Of a DNA stretch of 64,000 nt, positions 59,156-64,000 are shown piece by piece. The stretch is from Rhodospirillales bacterium (GTDB lineage Bacteria; Pseudomonadota; Alphaproteobacteria; Rhodospirillales_A; JACZKS01). Under the pieces are notes generated by a model. It saw nothing but the letters and a program-made list of their open reading frames with translations. It had not been told where the DNA came from and did no database searches. Made by a program: the position numbers and the translations under genes. The stretch is from the NCBI GenBank assembly GCA_018648445.1, contig JABGRG010000005.1, forward strand, positions 1 through 64,000, read 5' to 3'. Each line of letters opens with the position of its first letter. Within the stretch, counting starts at the first letter, position 1.

Positions 59156-61996
59156 ATGGACGATCTTTTGGTTGAATTTCTGACGGAAACGTCGGAGAGC
59201 CTAGCCGTTATTGACGTTGAGCTTGTTGAATTTGAGCGCGATCCTTCCAATGCGGAGACGCTACAGGATATTTTCCGCCTTGTTCATACGATCAAGGGGA
59301 CGTGCGGCTTTTTGGGACTGCCCCGTCTGGAAACGGTTGCGCACTCTGCGGAAAACGTTTTGGGCAAGTTCCGGGATGGTGCTTTGGAAGTTACGCCGGG
59401 TGCTGTGACGCTGATTTTGAGTTCCATTGACCGGATCAAGGATTTGCTTGCCTCCCTGGAGGAGACGGGCTCGGAGCCTGAGGGCGAGGATTCGGATCTG
59501 ATTGACCAGTTGAACGCGACGGCCGAGGGCCGGGATGTTGAGAGCACAGCTGATGCGGCGCCTGAGGCGGCTTCAGAGGCGGCTCCGGAAACCGAGGACG
59601 CAAATCCCGAGGATTGGAGCCCTGAGGAGTCGGACGAAGGCTTCCCGGTTGCGGCAGAGTTGCTGGAAGAGGTTGCGGCGGCTGAGGCGTCAGGGATTGA
59701 GGCTTCGCCGTTGGTTCTGCAGGAAGCGGCAGCGGCAACGGCGGCAGCAGCAGCCGGGGATGTTGCGCCTGAAGAGGCGGCCCCTGTGGAAGTTGCGCCT
59801 GAAGAGGCTCCGGCCCCTGCGCCCAAGAAGAAGGCGACGCCGAAGAAGAAGGCGGCCGCGAAGAAGGAGGCTGACGTCCCGAAAGAGCCGTCGGTGGCAG
59901 CGCAGTCCATTCGCGTGAACGTGGGCCTGCTGGAAAACCTCATGACGTTGGTCAGCGAGCTTGTTCTGACACGCAACCAGCTTTTGCAGATGGTTCGCGG
60001 TCAGGACGACAGCGAGTTCAACGTTCCCTTACAGCGCCTTAGCCTGATTACGACGGATCTTCAGGAAGGCGTGATGAAGACGCGCATGCAGCCCATTGGC
60101 AATGCGTGGTCGAAGTTGCCGCGAATCGTGCGCGATCTTTCGGTTGAATCCGGCAAGAAGATCGACCTTCAGATGCTGGGTGCGGAAACCGAGCTTGACC
60201 GTCAGGTTCTGGAGCTGATCAAGGACCCGCTGACGCACATGGTGCGTAACTCGGCGGATCACGGATTGGAGATGCCGGCCGACCGGTCGATGTCGGGCAA
60301 GCCGGAAATCGGCGTTGTGCGCCTTAACGCCTATCACGAGGGCGGTCATATTATTATTGAAATCGCCGACGACGGTCGCGGCCTGAACACGGATCGCATC
60401 CGCGACAAGGCGATTGCCAACGGCTTGGCGACGGAAGCCGAACTTGACGCCATGACCGAGGCGCAGGTCCAGCAGTTTATCATGCGGCCCGGTTTTTCGA
60501 CGGCCGAGAAGGTGACCAACGTCTCGGGCCGCGGCGTCGGCATGGATGTGGTGCGCTCGAATATCGAGAAGATCGGGGGCACTATCGAGTTTGTCTCGAA
60601 AGAGGGTCTGGGCTCGACCTTTACCATCAAAATTCCGCTGACTCTGGCCATTGTTTCGGCACTGGTGGTTGAATGCGGCGGGCAACGGTTCGCCATCCCG
60701 CAGATCAGCGTTCTGGAACTGGTGCGGGCGTCGGAGAATTCGGAGACGGCGATCGAGATGATCAACGAGGCGCCGGTGCTGCGCCTTCGCGACCGTCTTT
60801 TGCCGCTGGTCGTTCTGAGCCACCTTCTGAAGCTGAACGGCGGCGGCGAGGGCAGCGTTCAGGCGCTGGCCCGCGAAGAGAAGTTCATCGTTGTGTGTCA
60901 GGTCGGGACCTATCGTTTCGGCGTGATTGTGGACCGGGTGTTTGACACCGAAGAGATCGTGGTCAAGCCCGTGTCGCCGATTTTGCGGGACATAGCCATG
61001 TTCTCGGGCAACACCATCCTGGGCGACGGCAGCGTTATCATGATCCTGGATCCGAACGGCATCTCGGCAACAACGAGCGCGGTTACGATGAGCACGGATG
61101 ACGCGGCGGACACAGCCGAGCGTCGGGTCTCGTTCGACCAGGAAGTGACATCGCTGCTGGTATTCCGGGCGGGCACGGAGGAGCTGAAGGCGGTTCCGCT
61201 GGCCCTGGTGGCGCGCCTCGAAGAAATTGACCTGGCCAAGGTCGAACATTCGCACGGGGTTCCCATGGTTCAGTACCGCGGCCACATCATGCCGCTGGTG
61301 CCGTTCAATCCGGACCATGAATGGGGCACGGAAGGTCGTCAGGCGACGGTGGTGTTCACCGAAGGCGACCGTTCCATGGGTCTGGTTGTTGAAGACATCA
61401 TCGACATTGTCGAGGACCGCATCTCGGTTGAACTGAAGGCGGAAGAGCCGGGCCTGGTGGGCACGGCGGTGGTCGCCGGCAAGGCGACTGACGTGATCGA
61501 CACAGCCTATTACCTGACCCGTGCGTTCAGCGATTGGTTCGGGCGGGCTGGCGGCGGCGGCGCGGCCGCAGCGGCCAGTGCCAGCGACGACGAACGGATC
61601 GGCCATCGTCTTCTTCTGGTCGATGACAGCCCGTTCTTCCGCAACCTGATGCGGCCGCAGTTGTCGGTGGCGGGTTATGACGTGGTAGCGGTGGAAGACG
61701 CTCAGGCCGCGTTGACCTTGCGTGACGGCGGGGCGGAATTCGATGCCATCGTCAGCGACATCGAGATGCCGGGGATGAACGGCTTCGAGTTTGCACGCAC
61801 GGTGCGCGCAGACGGCGCGTGGACGGAACTGCCGCTGATCGCGCTTTCGACCCACGCCAGCGAACGCGATATGGCGGAAGGACGCGAGGCGGGCTTTGAT
61901 GAATACGTCGCCAAGTTCAACCGCGACCATCTGATCGAAACCGTGGACCAGGCCATCGCCCGGAACGCGCTCGTGGAAACGGGAGACGAAGAATGA
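59156..61996 (+). CDS. cheA: chemotaxis histidine kinase CheA with C-terminal receiver
   Basis: A 946-residue kinase. The HPt domain has its His44 in LVHTIKGTCGFLG. Residues ~125-250 are a low-complexity linker rich in Ala, Pro and Glu, with lysine-rich blocks, where the CheY-binding P2 domain usually is. Dimerisation, ATPase (MVRNSADHGLEMP; GRGVGMDVV) and CheW-like domains follow. A second CheW-like region (about 665-790) and a receiver (LLLVDDSPFFRNLM, phospho-Asp in VSDIEMPGMNG) end the protein. The start has GGGAACGCGGG upstream. It overlaps cheW by four bases. Confidence 0.93.
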   Translation: MDDLLVEFLTETSESLAVIDVELVEFERDPSNAETLQDIFRLVHTIKGTCGFLGLPRLETVAHSAENVLGKFRDGALEVTPGAVTLILSSIDRIKDLLASLEETGSEPEGEDSDLIDQLNATAEGRDVESTADAAPEAASEAAPETEDANPEDWSPEESDEGFPVAAELLEEVAAAEASGIEASPLVLQEAAAATAAAAAGDVAPEEAAPVEVAPEEAPAPAPKKKATPKKKAAAKKEADVPKEPSVAAQSIRVNVGLLENLMTLVSELVLTRNQLLQMVRGQDDSEFNVPLQRLSLITTDLQEGVMKTRMQPIGNAWSKLPRIVRDLSVESGKKIDLQMLGAETELDRQVLELIKDPLTHMVRNSADHGLEMPADRSMSGKPEIGVVRLNAYHEGGHIIIEIADDGRGLNTDRIRDKAIANGLATEAELDAMTEAQVQQFIMRPGFSTAEKVTNVSGRGVGMDVVRSNIEKIGGTIEFVSKEGLGSTFTIKIPLTLAIVSALVVECGGQRFAIPQISVLELVRASENSETAIEMINEAPVLRLRDRLLPLVVLSHLLKLNGGGEGSVQALAREEKFIVVCQVGTYRFGVIVDRVFDTEEIVVKPVSPILRDIAMFSGNTILGDGSVIMILDPNGISATTSAVTMSTDDAADTAERRVSFDQEVTSLLVFRAGTEELKAVPLALVARLEEIDLAKVEHSHGVPMVQYRGHIMPLVPFNPDHEWGTEGRQATVVFTEGDRSMGLVVEDIIDIVEDRISVELKAEEPGLVGTAVVAGKATDVIDTAYYLTRAFSDWFGRAGGGGAAAAASASDDERIGHRLLLVDDSPFFRNLMRPQLSVAGYDVVAVEDAQAALTLRDGGAEFDAIVSDIEMPGMNGFEFARTVRADGAWTELPLIALSTHASERDMAEGREAGFDEYVAKFNRDHLIETVDQAIARNALVETGDEE

Positions 61997-62472
61997 GCGG
62001 GGTTATTGCCATGAATGAGGAAACGAAAGCCACAGGCGCCGTTGGCGACGCCCAGGAGTATGTAACGCTCACCGTTGCCGGTCAGTGGTTCGGCATCCCG
62101 GTACTGGATGTCCAGGATGTGCTCGGCCCGCGTCCGGTCGCCCATATTCCGCTGGCCGATAAGGTGGTGGCTGGGTCGATCAATCTCAGGGGACGCATCG
62201 TCACCGTCATCGATATGCGCAAGCGCCTGGGCTTGCCGCCCCGCGACGACGACGACCCGGGCATGAACATCGTCGTCGAACAGGCCGGGAACCTCTATTC
62301 CCTGCGCATCGACGCCGTCGGCGAGGTCATGTCGCCCCCCGATGACCGGTACGACAGAAATCCGGCCACCGTCGACCCCATGTGGCGAGATTTTTCAAAC
62401 GGAATCTACCGCCTCGAAAACCAACTCCTCATCATTCTCGACGTCGAAAAACTACTCGAAAGGGATAGTTGA
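61993..62472 (+). CDS. cheW: chemotaxis coupling protein CheW
   Basis: A 159-residue CheW: QEYVTLTVAGQWFGIPVLDVQDV opens the fold and INLRGRIVTVIDMRKRLGL is the classic signature. It links receptors to CheA. Its ATG overlaps the cheA stop (ATGA). Confidence 0.94.
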   Translation: MSGVIAMNEETKATGAVGDAQEYVTLTVAGQWFGIPVLDVQDVLGPRPVAHIPLADKVVAGSINLRGRIVTVIDMRKRLGLPPRDDDDPGMNIVVEQAGNLYSLRIDAVGEVMSPPDDRYDRNPATVDPMWRDFSNGIYRLENQLLIILDVEKLLERDS

Positions 62473-62555
62473 GCAGGTAGCCGGCGGAGCTTTGAAAATA
62501 CGCCCGTCGCATTTTCACCGACGAGCGAAATTGAAATCGGAGCTCGTGTTTGACC

Positions 62556-62603
62556 GACAGCGGCGGGAGGCTGAAGCGCTAGCGGACGCCTTCCGCCGCT
62601 GTC
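62556..62603 (+). terminator. strong hairpin between cheW and the sensor gene
   Basis: A 16-bp inverted repeat (62556-62571 with 62588-62603, one G-T) has a 16-base loop. There is no T tract, so it may be a rho-assisted terminator, a processing site or a regulatory fold. Confidence 0.45.
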
Positions 62604-62668
62604 TTCACACCGCCGCTTTAAATTGAGTGGGCGCTAATAGTCCAAATTGGGTGGTCCGGAATTTGTCA

Positions 62669-64000
62669 ATGGCGACGCCAATAAAACTGCTTTTCGTAGG
62701 AGAACGGGAATTCTGCGAAGGGCCATTGATCGACCGTCTCCGCGGCGGTGGCTTCGACACGACTCCCAAATGCGTAGGAACGAAGACGGCACTGCGCCGG
62801 GCCTTGAAGAAGGGGCCGTGGGACGCGGTGATATGCGATTTCGATTTTGCTAGCCTGAGCGGCCCAGATGCGTTCTCGCTTTTCCGGCAATTCGACCTGG
62901 ACCTCCCGTTCATATTCATCACCGACGTCGTCGATTTCGAAGCCGCCACTGAATTCATGGCCGCAGGCGCCCACGACTTTGTGGAACGCAACAATCTTGC
63001 GCGTCTGGTGCCAGCCTTGACCCGGGACCTTCGCGCCGCAAGGCGAAATTTAGGGGACGGAGAGGATAAGGTTGGTTTCTCAATCCTTGACAAAAGCAAC
63101 CGCCGCCAACTCTTCGACGCCATCCAAACCGTTCCCATCGCCGTCGCCCTGTTCGATGCCAAGGACCGTCTCGTATTTTGGAACGAATATTATGATTCCC
63201 TTCTCATCAAAACCGGAAAACTGGTTGCCGGAAAAACCTTCGAGGATATCCTTCGAAGTATTTTGCAAAATGGCGGTTTGCCTGATGCAATGGGGCGCGA
63301 GGAAGATTGGATTCGCCAACGCCTCATTCACCGCCGCAATCGAACCGGACCGATTGAAATTCAAGTCTGGGACAATTGGGTTGGCGTCGATGAACATGAA
63401 ACCCATGACGGCGGCACGATTTTGTTCGCCCAGGACATATCAATTAGAAAGGACGCCGAATACGCCTTGCGGCAAAGCGAGGCTCGATTGCGCGGAGTTC
63501 TCGATAATTCGCCGTCCGCGATATTGTTGAAAGCCATCGACGGAACGTATGAGTCCGTCAATGCCGCCTTCGAACAGAGCTTTGGCCTCGCCCCCGGCGA
63601 AGCGATCGGCCGGAATGCGGCCGACCTATTTGCAAAACCCCTTGCCGAACACATTGCGGAACTAGATCGGCGCGCCCTGAACGGTGAGTCCGTCTCCGAT
63701 ATCCTGGTCAGATCGCCCGAGGACGACCCGGACGGTGAAGGAAGGACACATCTGTCAAATCGGTTCCCCATCCTGGGAGTTGACGGTCAGGTCTGCGCCA
63801 TCGGTGTCATCAACACGGACATCTCGGAGCATAAGCAGGCCGAAGCTGAGATTCGCAAAGCCTATGACGAGTTGGAACACCGCGTTGCCGACCGGACCAG
63901 GGAATTGAGTGATGAAATCGCGGAACGAAAACGCGCTGAACAGGCCCATAAGGAAAGCGAGGTCGAACTCAGGAAAAACGAGGCATGGCTGCGCGCCATT
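62669..64000 (+). CDS. PAS sensor protein with receiver-like N-terminus, 3' end cut by window
   Basis: An open frame of 444 codons without a stop to the window edge. The first ~125 residues look like a receiver (IKLLFVGEREFCEG, then DAVICDFDFASL, with VERNN where the Lys usually lies). A PAS domain (about 150-270, VPIAVALFDAKDRLVFWNEYYD) and a second PAS (about 280-400, NSPSAILLKAIDGTYESVN) follow, then a coiled coil (HRVADRTRELSDEIAERKRAE). That coil commonly leads to another PAS domain or to a histidine kinase core, which would be beyond the window. Confidence 0.85.
   Translation, partial: MATPIKLLFVGEREFCEGPLIDRLRGGGFDTTPKCVGTKTALRRALKKGPWDAVICDFDFASLSGPDAFSLFRQFDLDLPFIFITDVVDFEAATEFMAAGAHDFVERNNLARLVPALTRDLRAARRNLGDGEDKVGFSILDKSNRRQLFDAIQTVPIAVALFDAKDRLVFWNEYYDSLLIKTGKLVAGKTFEDILRSILQNGGLPDAMGREEDWIRQRLIHRRNRTGPIEIQVWDNWVGVDEHETHDGGTILFAQDISIRKDAEYALRQSEARLRGVLDNSPSAILLKAIDGTYESVNAAFEQSFGLAPGEAIGRNAADLFAKPLAEHIAELDRRALNGESVSDILVRSPEDDPDGEGRTHLSNRFPILGVDGQVCAIGVINTDISEHKQAEAEIRKAYDELEHRVADRTRELSDEIAERKRAEQAHKESEVELRKNEAWLRAI

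Noticed and set aside
60029..61930. Open frame of 633 codons antisense to cheA
   Set aside because: cheA is intact with all domains; the antisense translation is rich in His, Arg and Gln, as expected of a shadow.
1..64000. tRNA, rRNA, CRISPR array, insertion sequence or prophage
   Set aside because: Gaps were read for cloverleaf-like folds, repeat-spacer arrays and transposase or integrase motifs; none was seen. A subtle small RNA cannot be excluded by eye.

Overview
The window looks like a chromosomal segment of a free-living alphaproteobacterium, most likely Rhodospirillales-like. This rests on gene content read from the sequence: FCD-type GntR regulators beside Liv, TRAP and Dpp transporters, a large CheA with two CheW-like domains and a C-terminal receiver, and a dissimilatory sulfur-oxidation type sat-aprBA-qmoAB-hdrCB island. 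It is gene-dense and GC-rich. I see no rRNA, tRNA, insertion sequence, phage gene or CRISPR array. The first gene (an SDR) and the last (a PAS sensor protein) run off the ends.

Region 1 (1-8.9 kb) carries sugar or sugar-acid type catabolic enzymes: two SDRs, an NAD-dependent epimerase, an enolase-superfamily dehydratase, a Gfo/Idh/MocA oxidoreductase, a serine hydrolase and an NHL-repeat protein. An orphan receiver-like protein with an apparently degenerate phosphorylation site lies among them. Region 2 (8.9-16.1 kb) is one leftward operon: a Liv-type ABC transporter followed by a hydantoin/allantoin-type racemase and a PuuE-type allantoinase, with a divergent GntR regulator. A 14-bp palindrome overlaps the predicted transporter promoter, so I read this as a ureide uptake and breakdown unit. 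Region 3 (16.1-21.8 kb) is a TRAP transporter with an unrecognised cysteine-rich protein, a flavin-reductase-like protein and a second GntR. Region 4 (21.8-33.3 kb) is a Dpp-type peptide/opine ABC transporter with a third GntR, an amidohydrolase, a fumarase-superfamily lyase, a small TrpF-like barrel protein and an MFS carrier.

Region 5 (34.0-44.6 kb) is the most distinctive part. It is a leftward run of sat, aprB, aprA, a YkgJ-type cysteine-cluster protein, qmoA, qmoB, hdrC, hdrB and a DUF1295 membrane protein. Together these would interconvert sulfite, APS and sulfate and pass electrons to or from the quinone pool. QmoC is absent; HdrC and HdrB stand in for its soluble part, and the DUF1295 protein is the only membrane protein in the operon. 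A terminator-like hairpin separates sat from aprBA.

Region 6 (44.6-52.0 kb) holds housekeeping and sugar-acid genes: DUF924, a GST, an ABC-F ATPase, a diguanylate cyclase, an RraA-family protein, a zinc alcohol dehydrogenase and a hydroxyisobutyrate-type dehydrogenase. It also contains a 34-codon remnant of a Gfo/Idh dehydrogenase. Region 7 (52.0-64.0 kb) is a chemotaxis locus: cheY-cheB-cheR, an unrecognised 350-aa protein, cheY-cheZ, an OmpR-type regulator, cheA-cheW and a PAS sensor. Just upstream of cheA is a collapsed chemoreceptor gene that keeps only its nitrate-sensing N-terminus and the last residues of the signalling tail.
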